A stretch of DNA of 11,819 nt. Source: an uncultured Bacillota bacterium (GTDB lineage Bacteria; Bacillota; Clostridia; Christensenellales; UBA1242). The notes below the pieces were generated by a model. That model did no database searches, was not told the DNA's origin, and saw only the letters and a list, made by a program, of their open reading frames with translations. The stretch lies in the NCBI GenBank assembly GCA_949282835.1, contig CASDQU010000017.1, positions 1 to 11,819 on the forward strand, given 5' to 3'. Below are positions 1-5,841 of the stretch, piece after piece (position 1 is the first letter of the stretch; the number at the start of each line of letters is the position of its first letter). The translations under genes were made by a program, and so were the position numbers.

Positions 1-14
1 GGAACAAATAAAGA

Positions 15-137
15 AAGCCCCTTAAGGGGCTAGTTGGTGAAAGTCGAGCAGGCGGCAGAACTTCACCACATGTTTACAATGACGCTGCAACAAGCCCTAA
101 GGGGGCAGTGCAAACTACCGGCTTAGCCGGTAGTTTT
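15..137 (+). ncRNA. Candidate structured RNA / right end of an IS200/IS605-like element
   Basis: Seen: four consecutive foldable elements in about 120 nt. (1) AGCCCC-UUAA-GGGGCU at 16-31. (2) UGGUGAA at 35-41 pairing with UUCACCA at 62-68 around a G-rich internal loop. (3) GCUGC at 84-88 pairing with GCAGU at 105-109 around a CCC/GGG hairpin. (4) A perfect 11-bp hairpin at 112-136 (arms AAACTACCGGC and GCCGGTAGTTT, loop TTA) running into TTTTGATTTT. The block is much more GC-rich than its surroundings and leaves no room for a long ORF. One plus-strand frame entering from position 1 (GTNKESPLRG, stop at 31-33) stops inside hairpin 1. Known: in IS200/IS605-type elements the tnpB 3' end overlaps an omega RNA that ends in hairpins at the right end. 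Inferred: this is such an end, with tnpB outside the window. I cannot name a family; a plain attenuator or PATE-like remnant is also possible. Confidence 0.45.
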
Positions 138-143
138 GATTTT
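112..143 (+). terminator. Strong hairpin with U-tract at the end of the left structured block
   Basis: A perfect 11-bp stem (ACTACCGGC / GCCGGTAGT core) with a TTA loop is followed by TTTTGATTTT on the plus strand. It behaves as an intrinsic terminator for transcription entering from the left, or as the subterminal hairpin of an insertion-sequence end. In the other direction the stem is followed only by TTTGCACT, so it is a poor terminator for the convergent glycosyltransferase gene. Confidence 0.55.
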
Positions 144-168
144 CCCTATTATATTCAGTTTATTCCGC

Positions 169-1419
169 TTAAATTTCTTCTTTAAGTATTTCTTCCTTTT
201 TTATTTCCTTTTTCTTGAGAGGCTTGTCTATCCCGTTTTCAAAACCGCCTAAATCTTTTTCTTGTGACTCTGCCTGCTCTCTTTTCGTGTTTTGTATAAC
301 TTCAACCATCATATTTTCCATTCTTTTCATACATTCTTCCTGGTTAAAGACAGTTGCTGACTCAAGATATCTCTTCTCATATTCCTCTTTTTCCATAGGA
401 TGTTCTATCCAATAGTCAATAGCATGAGCCAAACTCTTCGGATTTCTATTTTTAAACCTGCAAGTGTCATCAATGGCAAATTCCTTAGTTGCCGAAAGTT
501 TAGAGTCGGAGACAATGGTTAATTTTCCGCATGCAATAGCCTCAAGACAGGCAATTCCCTCTAGTTCAACCTCCGCTGGATGCACATAAAGGTCGCAATA
601 ATTTAGTACGTCTATTATCTCCGTCCTTGAATAAAACTTAAAAATAGGTTGCACTGGAAGACCTTTTGAAAGTCTTTTATAATATTTTTCTTTCGCTCCA
701 AGACCTGCAAAGATAAGTTGAATTTTATCCTTGTATTTAGAACGCTTGACTGCCCGAATGAGCGTGTCTTGTGACTTTTCCCTTGAAAATCTTCCAGTTG
801 CCAAAATAACAATTTTATCCTTAAACTCCTCTGGCTTTTCTATATCCCTCTTTTGTACATAACTATTTACACCATTTGATATAACATAACCCTTGGTTTG
901 CGTTTTTATTCTACTTTCAAAAATCTCGCGAATAAATCTCGTCGGATAGTGAATTCCGCCAACGTATTTGTACATATGCTTCCAAATAAACTTATAAACA
1001 TAGTTGTTGACGAACCTAAAGTTATTTGCTTTTATATGCGAGGTAAAATTTTCCGCCTGCATATGAAAACCAGCGGTAATAGGTATCCCCATTTTGCGTG
1101 CCACCTTGCACGCGCACATTCCGAGAGGTAAAGGCACCATAATATGAACAATGTCACTACCCAATATTGTACTTGTAACTATATCCACATCTGGTTTTGC
1201 AAGCGTCACACCGACTTTTTTTATATAACTATCTATAAGTTTTGGAAACTTGTAGTTTGGAACAATATAGTACCCCTCTTCGCCTCGTCTCTCTTGGTCT
1301 GCACAGAGCACTCTTACCTCGTGCCCACGCGACTTTAAATAACGAATTAAATTCATCGCGGCTATCGTTGTGCCATTGTTTTCTTTGCCTAAAACATCGC
1401 ACACAACAGTAATAGTCAT
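169..1419 (-). CDS. GT4-family glycosyltransferase
   Basis: Retaining GT-B glycosyltransferase, likely cytoplasmic or membrane-peripheral, transferring a sugar from a nucleotide donor to a lipid or glycan acceptor. The N-terminal acceptor domain (about 1-195) begins MTITVVCDV with a Gly-rich loop NNGTT at 14-18 and contains a GFHMQAENFTSHI segment (117-129) of the kind seen in bacterial glycolipid transferases. The C-terminal donor domain has GRFSREKSQ (209-217), IFAGLG (236-241), and the E-x7-E motif as E285 and E293 within VELEGIACLEA. Residues about 380-416 are a Lys/Glu-rich tail beyond the usual fold. ATG at 1419 is preceded by AAAGGAGAAAGG, a good ribosome binding site. It stands alone, with a promoter of its own and remnants upstream. 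Acceptor and sugar are not readable from sequence; a diacylglycerol glucosyltransferase or capsule enzyme are both possible. Confidence 0.85.
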   Translation of the reverse strand: MTITVVCDVLGKENNGTTIAAMNLIRYLKSRGHEVRVLCADQERRGEEGYYIVPNYKFPKLIDSYIKKVGVTLAKPDVDIVTSTILGSDIVHIMVPLPLGMCACKVARKMGIPITAGFHMQAENFTSHIKANNFRFVNNYVYKFIWKHMYKYVGGIHYPTRFIREIFESRIKTQTKGYVISNGVNSYVQKRDIEKPEEFKDKIVILATGRFSREKSQDTLIRAVKRSKYKDKIQLIFAGLGAKEKYYKRLSKGLPVQPIFKFYSRTEIIDVLNYCDLYVHPAEVELEGIACLEAIACGKLTIVSDSKLSATKEFAIDDTCRFKNRNPKSLAHAIDYWIEHPMEKEEYEKRYLESATVFNQEECMKRMENMMVEVIQNTKREQAESQEKDLGGFENGIDKPLKKKEIKKEEILKEEI

Positions 1420-1451
1420 AGCCTTTCTCCTTTGAATATATTCTCTTTTTT

Positions 1452-1481
1452 ATTATACCTTATCTTGCCTCTATAAGTAAA
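1452..1481 (-). promoter_or_regulatory. Promoter of the GT4 gene
   Basis: On the minus strand, TTTACT (1481-1476) and a perfect TATAAT (1457-1452) are separated by 18 nt. Transcription would start near 1445, giving a leader of about 25 nt that contains the AAAGGAG site. The -10 is convincing and the -35 is weak. Confidence 0.55.
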
Positions 1482-1553
1482 TCGAATTTTAGTTGTTAAT
1501 AAAAAAAACTAAATAAAGCACTTAATCTTAAAATCACTCTCGAAACCAAAAAC

Positions 1554-1712
1554 TTATCTCGCACACAAATTATAAATCTTTCTCCTAAAAAAGACTTTTA
1601 TTCTTATTCGATTTTCATTTTGTTTTGCAAAGCAGGCAATGTTTCCTGTTCCGCTTGGTTTTCCATTCCAACAAGCAATACAAGTTGAAGAATTATCCAC
1701 CATATACTTATT
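1554..1712 (-). pseudogene. C-terminal remnant of a SLOG/DUF1273 (YpsA-like) protein
   Basis: On the minus strand the frame reads NKYMVDNSSTCIACWNGKPS and continues GTGNIACFAKQNENRIRIK before running to a TAA at 1556-1554. Family knowledge: DUF1273/SLOG-fold proteins carry a similar C-terminal block, with an RY-MVD segment, a hydrophobic strand ending in W/Y-[DN]-G, then a (G/S)GT(G/A)NT motif and YAK helix. That block is what I recognise. The frame has no start codon with a ribosome binding site, and family resemblance stops abruptly at about 1712, where the other strand begins to read as a BRO-type protein. About 50 residues remain of a domain usually well over 100 residues. This is a truncated, non-functional piece; the family call is from memory of the motif and is moderately sure. 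Confidence 0.5.
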
Positions 1713-1931
1713 AATGAAACCGTGACAAATTGTCACGCTTTGAAAATGATTGCAAAAGACGGAAAGCAACGACTTACCGATGTCGTAAATACAAAGGATT
1801 TGTTGCGTCTTATTCAATCAATCCCAAGACCAAAGGCAGAACCTTTTAAACTTTGGCTTGCCCAAGTTGGAAGTGATAGACTTGACGAAATTGCCGACCC
1901 AGAAAAAGCAATGCAAATAAGGCACAAGTAA
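1713..1931 (+). pseudogene. Middle fragment of a BRO-N / DinD-type protein
   Basis: The plus-strand frame reads NETVTNCHALKMIAKDGKQR, then LTDVVNTKDLLRLIQSIPRP and KAEPFKLWLAQVGSDRLDEI, then ADPEKAM before diverging and stopping at 1929-1931. The TNCH...K(M/L)-DGK-RLTDV...IIQSIPSPKAEPF..WLA+VG.ERI.EI.DPE block is typical of the central region of BRO-N/DNA-damage-inducible-D-like proteins found on phages, prophages and islands. The N-terminal BRO domain before NETV is missing: upstream in frame a TGA lies at 1686-1688 and the residues between do not fit. The GTG at 1722 has no ribosome binding site. The C-terminal part is not downstream in frame but lies on the opposite strand at 1952-2191. 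A short truncated protein cannot be excluded, but a pseudogene fits better. Confidence 0.7.
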
Positions 1932-1951
1932 AATCCTTGCACCTTATCTCA

Positions 1952-2191
1952 TTAATCATCTTCATTCTTTATAGTTGTGTTTAAGAGTTTTTTGTTTGTT
2001 GCATTTACACTTGAAACAACTTTTGTACCTGTCGCCTTCTCAAATTCGTCTTTGGCATTTTTCGCCACTTTTCCACCACGCCTAGCAACATCTTTGCTTT
2101 TTGCAAAAGTTTCTGGCTTTTCTTGTTGAGAAAGAGTCTTTGTAGTAAGTTCTGTAAGTTGATTGATTGTCAGTTCTAAGTTATCTTTCAA
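1952..2191 (-). pseudogene. C-terminal fragment of a BRO-N / DinD-type protein, inverted relative to the middle fragment
   Basis: The minus-strand frame reads KDNLELTINQLTELTTKTLS, then a charged linker, then KSKDVARRGGKVAKNAKDEF and EKATGTKVVSSVNATN. This fits the C-terminus of BRO-N/DinD-type proteins, which usually reads RDNMTDLELxxxxLxELTT, a linker, and NKxxAKRGGxVAKxARxxLExxTGKKVVSxxNxxx. The frame begins at a TTG with no plausible ribosome binding site and is closed upstream by a TAA at 2209-2207. The 'RDNMTDLELT' stretch expected just upstream is shortened to KDNLELT. With the plus-strand fragment at 1713-1931 it accounts for two non-overlapping parts of the same kind of protein, with roughly 90 residues missing between. 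Inferred: remains of one gene rearranged by inversion and deletion, or of two related copies. Confidence 0.65.
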
Positions 2192-2220
2192 TACAAAAAC
2201 GAAGAATTATATATAAAATA

Positions 2221-2257
2221 AAAAGTGCTATCGGCAAATCGCGTTTAACACTCTTTT
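2221..2257 (-). terminator. Candidate terminator of the RmlA-like operon
   Basis: On the minus strand AAAAG-(AG)-TGTT pairs with AGCACTTTT with a 2-nt bulge and one G-U pair, then runs into TTTTATTTTATA. It lies about 75-110 nt past the stop of the NIF3-like gene. The stem is imperfect and the loop large, so this is tentative. Confidence 0.35.
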
Positions 2258-2330
2258 CATTTGTTTAATTATTCTTCAACATTTTTAATTTCAAGCATTT
2301 GCTTGTTTTTTTATTCATTGAGAAATATGG

Positions 2331-2684
2331 CTATTTAACTAAATTAACTAAATTTTTTTCATCTAACAATGGAATAATATCAATAGCTGGCTCTTCATAA
2401 GGGTGCGATTGTCTTATTTTTGTAACTACTTGCTTTGCTTTTGACAAATCACATACTGCCTCTAATTTCTCTTCTTCAACAAATTCAAGTTTATTTCCAC
2501 TGCCAATATATGGTTTGGCATTTTCATTTGGAATAAATGTCCCTATACTTTTTGTTGATGTTGTACAGAAGGAATAATTACCAATTATTCCAGCGCCTGC
2601 CTCACACATAGCGCTACGCACCTCTTCCACCTTTTCAACTGGAACGGTAACACTAATCTTTACTTTTTTTACTTCAACTAGCAT
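2331..2684 (-). CDS. Stand-alone NIF3/YqfO-type PII/CutA-like domain protein
   Basis: A 117-residue protein made only of the ferredoxin-like (PII/CutA1-like) module that is inserted in YqfO-type NIF3 proteins. Visible family marks: a first strand KISVTVPVEKVEEVRSAMCE, then GAGIIGNYSFCTTST, then GTFIPNENAKPYIGSGNKLE, and the C-terminal HPYEEPAIDIIPL. The metal-binding NIF3 core is absent. ATG at 2684 is chosen over the upstream TTG at 2714 because AGGAG lies 8 nt before it (TTTAGGAGTTAAAAATATG) and the family fold begins a few residues later. It follows the RmlA-like gene by 56 nt on the same strand with no visible promoter, so the two are probably co-transcribed. Family function is not established; a small-molecule or metal-sensing role is a guess from the fold. 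Confidence 0.8.
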   Translation of the reverse strand: MLVEVKKVKISVTVPVEKVEEVRSAMCEAGAGIIGNYSFCTTSTKSIGTFIPNENAKPYIGSGNKLEFVEEEKLEAVCDLSKAKQVVTKIRQSHPYEEPAIDIIPLLDEKNLVNLVK

Positions 2685-2740
2685 ATTTTTAACTCCTAAA
2701 TAATTGCTTATCAATAAATTGACAAATATAATTTTTCTCT

Positions 2741-3616
2741 TTAATTATCTTTTTTCATTTCAATGGTCTTAATTAGTTTCTCTTGATAATCTTTTGTGTA
2801 AATTTGAATTAAATTGATAAAATCTTCTTTATCAATCTTACCGCTTCTGTATAATGCAACCTCAATACTGCCTAATAGTCCCCTTTCATTTTGAAAAGCT
2901 CTAACCGCCTCGCTCGCCTCAAGCATACTGTCATGAGTACCAGTATCAAACCACTGACAACTACTTGGCAGCTCTACAACCTTTGCCTTACCTTCGTTTA
3001 GGTAGAGATTAATCAAATCTGTTGTTTCATATTCTCCTCTAAGAGATGGAGTGAGCCTCTTTATATAATCAAACACTCCCCTTTTTAATAACATTAGCCC
3101 TATGATAACAAGATTACTTTTAGCCACTTTAGGTTTTTCTTCAATAGAGAGTATCTTGCCATTTTCATCTCTATCAACCACACCATATCGCTCTGGGTCT
3201 TTAACTTTAAGACCAAACACAGACGCTCCTTTAAGCTCTTTATAGGCATTTTTGATATTTTGAGAAAGAGAAGGCTCTATAAAAATATTATCGCCAAACA
3301 TAAGCAAGATATCATCATCTTGGCAAAACTCTTTAGTCGCATTGAGAGCAAAAGCTGAGCCCAAAGTCCTGTTTTCTATAATAAAATTTATATGCACGCC
3401 AAAGTTGTCATACCTATCTTTTAGTAGCTGTTTAAAAATAATTTCATCTCTGTCATTACAAACTATATAAATATCTGTGATGCCGCACTCAATCATAACA
3501 CTGACAGCATAAAAAATCATAGGCTTATCATATATAGGCAAATTTACCTTCCCAATAGCAAGTGTGCTAGGTCTTAGTCTTGTTGCCTTCCCTGCTGTTA
3601 AAATCACTCCTTTCAT
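2741..3616 (-). CDS. RmlA-like glucose-1-phosphate nucleotidyltransferase
   Basis: Nucleotidyltransferase of the RmlA type, which couples a sugar 1-phosphate to dTTP or UTP to give a nucleotide sugar and pyrophosphate. Visible: N-terminal nucleotide loop ILTAGKATRLRP (5-16), lysine of the GKVNLPIYDKPM segment (K23), metal-binding D109 in FGDNIF, GVVDRDENGKILSIEEKPK (145-163), and WFDTGTHDSMLEAS (222-235), all in family order. The length, 291, matches RmlA. Oddity: the usual AGGxGTR is TAGKATR, with alanine in place of two signature glycines, and GLAQAF is replaced by TLGSAFAL. The C-terminus is longer and charged. ATG at 3616 has TGGAGG 5 nt upstream. It is the first gene of a two-gene operon; no rmlB, rmlC or rmlD is nearby, so the substrate is uncertain and I give no symbol. 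Confidence 0.82.
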   Translation of the reverse strand: MKGVILTAGKATRLRPSTLAIGKVNLPIYDKPMIFYAVSVMIECGITDIYIVCNDRDEIIFKQLLKDRYDNFGVHINFIIENRTLGSAFALNATKEFCQDDDILLMFGDNIFIEPSLSQNIKNAYKELKGASVFGLKVKDPERYGVVDRDENGKILSIEEKPKVAKSNLVIIGLMLLKRGVFDYIKRLTPSLRGEYETTDLINLYLNEGKAKVVELPSSCQWFDTGTHDSMLEASEAVRAFQNERGLLGSIEVALYRSGKIDKEDFINLIQIYTKDYQEKLIKTIEMKKDN

Positions 3617-3636
3617 AGTACCTCCAAAGTATAAAT

Positions 3637-3665
3637 ATTATATTATAATAAAAAATAACCGTCAA
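3637..3665 (-). promoter_or_regulatory. Promoter of the RmlA-like operon
   Basis: On the minus strand TTGACG (3665-3660) and TATAAT (3642-3637) are 17 nt apart, which is near consensus. A second overlapping TATAAT lies 5 nt closer to the -35. The predicted start near 3630 leaves a leader of about 14 nt carrying the TGGAGG site. Confidence 0.75.
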
Positions 3666-3837
3666 ACTTTTTGCTTGCTTTCTTTATATTTATATGACGA
3701 ATTATGTGCTATGTTAATGCAAGTTTATTTCAAAATCATATTTAGCAATCATTATATCAAATTGAGTTTTTATAGTGTTATTTCTCTAAAAATAGCCAAT
3801 TTTATCGCTCTTTTATATACAAAACAATCAAATTTAT

Positions 3838-3866
3838 TTGACAAAAATTTAAAATGTCAATATACT
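3838..3866 (+). promoter_or_regulatory. Promoter of the membrane-protein gene, with an inverted repeat over the -35
   Basis: TTGACA (3838-3843), 17 nt, then TATACT (3861-3866): near consensus. The leader would be only about 14 nt and contains AAAGGAGGG before ATG at 3887. TTGACA is mirrored by TGTCAA at 3855-3860, so the -35 and the end of the spacer form a 6-bp inverted repeat around AAAATTTAAAA, which could be an operator. Confidence 0.75.
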
Positions 3867-3886
3867 AAACATATAAAGGAGGGAAA

Positions 3887-4423
3887 ATGAACAATTCACC
3901 AATTAAAAAACCATTGATGCTTGCTGGACTTATTGTCAATATTGTGGCTTTTGCAATATTCGCAATATCATGCTTGATTTCACTTGTAACTTTTATCTCT
4001 ATGATAGCTGCCATTTCTGATGGCACTGCCGACTTTTCAGAAGGAATGATTATTCTCATGATGGTATTGCTGCTTTTTATGCTTGCTTTCTGTATTGCAG
4101 GAATTGTAGTATCAGCAGTGGGCATTACACGAACTAAGTTAGAAGGAAATGCACTTGCTGCTAAAAAAGGCATGGTTCTTGCTAGTTTTGTGTTTGATTG
4201 CATTTTGGCAATACTCATTCTTATTAGTTTTGCTTCTGGGTTTAATGTTCTATCATTTATTATTCTTCTTGCTCTTATTGCAGCAGCAACACTTATCATG
4301 ATAGACTTAAGCAAAAAATCCCCTGCCAAGGTGGAAAATGACATGCCTCAACAGGTAGCTGGCGAAGAAGAAAAAAAGGAAGAAGTTACTAGCGAAGTTC
4401 AAGAAGAAAAAAAGGAAGAATAA
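3887..4423 (+). CDS. Four-helix membrane protein of unknown function
   Basis: A 178-residue integral membrane protein. Hydrophobic segments lie at about 10-43 (long, possibly one helix plus a re-entrant part), 53-80, 95-117 and 120-140, with no catalytic motif. Basic residues sit at the start (PIKKP) and after helix 2 (TRTK, AAKKG). The last 38 residues are soluble and repetitive: EEEKKEEVTSEVQEEKKEE, likely disordered and, by the positive-inside rule, probably cytoplasmic. ATG at 3887 follows AAAGGAGGG, an excellent ribosome binding site. It is a single-gene unit, with a near-consensus promoter upstream and a strong terminator just after the stop. I do not recognise the family; it resembles small DUF-type multi-pass proteins common in Firmicutes. 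It is divergent from the RmlA-like operon, sharing a 270-bp promoter region. Confidence 0.75.
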   Translation: MNNSPIKKPLMLAGLIVNIVAFAIFAISCLISLVTFISMIAAISDGTADFSEGMIILMMVLLLFMLAFCIAGIVVSAVGITRTKLEGNALAAKKGMVLASFVFDCILAILILISFASGFNVLSFIILLALIAAATLIMIDLSKKSPAKVENDMPQQVAGEEEKKEEVTSEVQEEKKEE

Positions 4424-4428
4424 AAATT

Positions 4429-4463
4429 AAAAGCACTTTTAAAATTCAAAAAAGTGCTTTTTT
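4429..4463 (+). terminator. Intrinsic terminator of the membrane-protein gene
   Basis: A perfect 12-bp stem, AAAAGCACTTTT (4429-4440) against AAAAGTGCTTTT (4450-4461), with a 9-nt loop and further T residues. It starts 5 nt after the stop codon. Confidence 0.85.
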
Positions 4464-4583
4464 GTTTCTATTACAAAGCCAATTTCTTTGTCGTATCTAT
4501 CTTTTTTCGCAAAATTTAATCAATTATATTAATCCTATTTGCAAATAGAGGAAATTTTTGTTATTATTTTAGCAAGGTGAATA

Positions 4584-5732
4584 ATGAAAGAATTTGATAC
4601 AATAATTTTAGGTGGCGGTGCTAGTGGCTGTATGTGCGCTCTTAGCTGTAATAACGGAAGTGTTGCCATTATTGACAACAACAATAAAATTGCAAAAAAA
4701 CTTTTAGTTACAGGCAATGGCAGATGTAATATTACAAATCAACATATGGAAAGCTCTTTTTTCAACACTAACATCGATAATTTTTTGTGTCGTTTTAACT
4801 ATCAGGACACTTTAAACTTTTTTGAAAAACTTGGGCTCGTTTGTTATCATGATGAAGAAGGAAGATTTTATCCACTTTCCAACAGTGCAAAATCAGTCAC
4901 CGAAGTCATTGAAAATGCACTCGAACAAAGAAAAGTCAAATTGTTTTTAAATCAAAGTGTTATTAAAATAGAGAAAAAAGAGGGCAAATTTTTAATTAAA
5001 ACTTCACAAGAAGATTTTATCTGCTCAAAGTTAGTCTTAGCGCTTGGCAAATATGACGAAAAACTTCTGGCAAATTTTAAATTTGACATCAAAAAATCTA
5101 TGCCTTCACTTGTAGCAATTAAGGCTAATGTCTCTAGAGGACTTACTAATGTCAAGGTTAAAGATGTCCTTGTAAAAGCATATCTTAATAATGGGGCTTT
5201 AAAAATAGAAAGAGGCGAAGTGCTGTTTAGAGAAAATGGACTAAGCGGAATTGTAATATTCAATCTCTCCTCTCTATTTGCACGCAACAAAAATTATGAA
5301 GGCAAGATTATCATAAACCTGCTACCTAAATATGATAAAAAAGCACTTTTAAAGATGTTAAAAGCACGCACAAAGATAAATTTGCCGCTCTCTAAATTTT
5401 TTGACGGCTTATTCGTGAGATCGATAGGCTATGAAATTTTAACAAGAGCAAGGCTAAATGAAAACAAAAACTGCAGTGATTTGACTAAAGAAGAACTTGA
5501 AATTCTTGGCAATTTGATACAAAATCTTGAGTTTAAAGTACTTGGTCATCTTGATAATAGTCAGCTGACAAGTGGAGGTCTTGATTTGAACAACTTTAGC
5601 GAAAACTTAGAAGCAAAAAATATTGCCAATCTTTATGCCTGTGGCGAAATTTGCGATGTTGACGGACTTTGCGGTGGTTACAATTTACAATGGGCATGGA
5701 CAAGTGGATATATTGTTGGGCAATCTCTATAA
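4584..5732 (+). CDS. HI0933/YhiN-family FAD-dependent oxidoreductase
   Basis: Flavoprotein of the HI0933/YhiN family (two-dinucleotide-binding-domain fold), whose physiological substrate is unknown. Visible: Rossmann motif TIILGGGASG (6-15), the family signature KIAKKLLVTGNGRCNITN (35-52), GEVLFRENGLSGIVIFNLSS (211-230), and the C-terminal FAD motif YACGEICDVDGLCGGYNLQWAWTSGYIVG (351-379). The length, 382, is on the short side. Oddity: after the second Rossmann strand the family usually shows an ATGG-S-P-TGS-GDGY segment before the PSLV strand; here LALGKYDEKLLANFKFDIKK (152-171) takes its place, about ten residues shorter and without the glycines. ATG at 4584 follows AAGGTGA at 6 nt. A weak promoter, TTGCAA-N17-TATTAT at 4539-4567, lies just upstream. 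Convergent with the phosphoketolase. Confidence 0.88.
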   Translation: MKEFDTIILGGGASGCMCALSCNNGSVAIIDNNNKIAKKLLVTGNGRCNITNQHMESSFFNTNIDNFLCRFNYQDTLNFFEKLGLVCYHDEEGRFYPLSNSAKSVTEVIENALEQRKVKLFLNQSVIKIEKKEGKFLIKTSQEDFICSKLVLALGKYDEKLLANFKFDIKKSMPSLVAIKANVSRGLTNVKVKDVLVKAYLNNGALKIERGEVLFRENGLSGIVIFNLSSLFARNKNYEGKIIINLLPKYDKKALLKMLKARTKINLPLSKFFDGLFVRSIGYEILTRARLNENKNCSDLTKEELEILGNLIQNLEFKVLGHLDNSQLTSGGLDLNNFSENLEAKNIANLYACGEICDVDGLCGGYNLQWAWTSGYIVGQSL

Positions 5733-5783
5733 AAAATTATAAATTATTTTAAATTTAAAGCTATTTTTTTATTTTTTATTAAA

Positions 5784-5827
5784 AAAGTGAACCTTTTATA
5801 AGATTTTTTGGTTCACTTTATTTTTTT
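5784..5827. terminator. Bidirectional terminator between the FAD protein and phosphoketolase
   Basis: A perfect 10-bp stem, AAAGTGAACC (5784-5793) and GGTTCACTTT (5810-5819), has a 16-nt loop. On the plus strand it is followed by A then seven T. On the minus strand it is followed by a T-rich run (TTTTTTAAT). It therefore serves both convergent genes. Confidence 0.85.
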
Positions 5828-5841
5828 ATATTATTTTTTAA

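Larger units (their letters stand above)
1420..2330. other. Gene-free scar between the glycosyltransferase and the RmlA-like operon
   Basis: About 910 bases hold no intact gene. From left to right: the GT4 promoter (to 1481), an A/T-rich spacer, a SLOG-like tail (-), a BRO-type middle piece (+), an imperfect inverted repeat at about 1918-1949 (ATAAGG-CA-CAAG / CTTG-CA-CCTTAT) lying exactly between the two BRO-type pieces, the BRO-type C-terminus (-), and the AT-rich 3' region of the RmlA-like operon with a candidate terminator at 2221-2257. Both remnant families are common on phages and islands, so this is best read as an eroded mobile-DNA insertion. Confidence 0.6.

Noticed and set aside
1..33. 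Calling a partial tnpB gene outright
   Set aside because: Only ten codons are inside the window, with no diagnostic residue; mentioned as support for the RNA block but not listed as a gene.
1487..1514. TTTAGTT...AACTAAA inverted repeat
   Set aside because: AT-only, 7 bp, no following U-tract, and upstream of the GT4 promoter where no transcript is expected.
1713..1817. Upstream part of the minus-strand frame that continues into the SLOG-like tail
   Set aside because: Antisense to the BRO-type fragment and without family resemblance; only the part below 1712 is kept.
2292..2312. CAAGCA-TT-TGCTTG hairpin followed by seven T on the plus strand
   Set aside because: Short stem with a very small loop and no plus-strand gene upstream that needs it; likely chance in AT-rich DNA.
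2685..2714. TTG start giving a 127-residue NIF3-like protein
   Set aside because: AGGAG precedes the ATG at 2684, and the extra residues do not belong to the fold.
3564..3890. 108-residue plus-strand frame over the divergent promoter region
   Set aside because: Begins inside the RmlA-like gene on the other strand and runs through both promoters; no ribosome binding site and no family resemblance.
3865..4344. 159-residue open frame on the minus strand
   Set aside because: Antisense to the membrane-protein gene, which has a consensus promoter, ribosome binding site and terminator.
4952..5290. 112-residue minus-strand frame
   Set aside because: Shadow of the YhiN-family gene.
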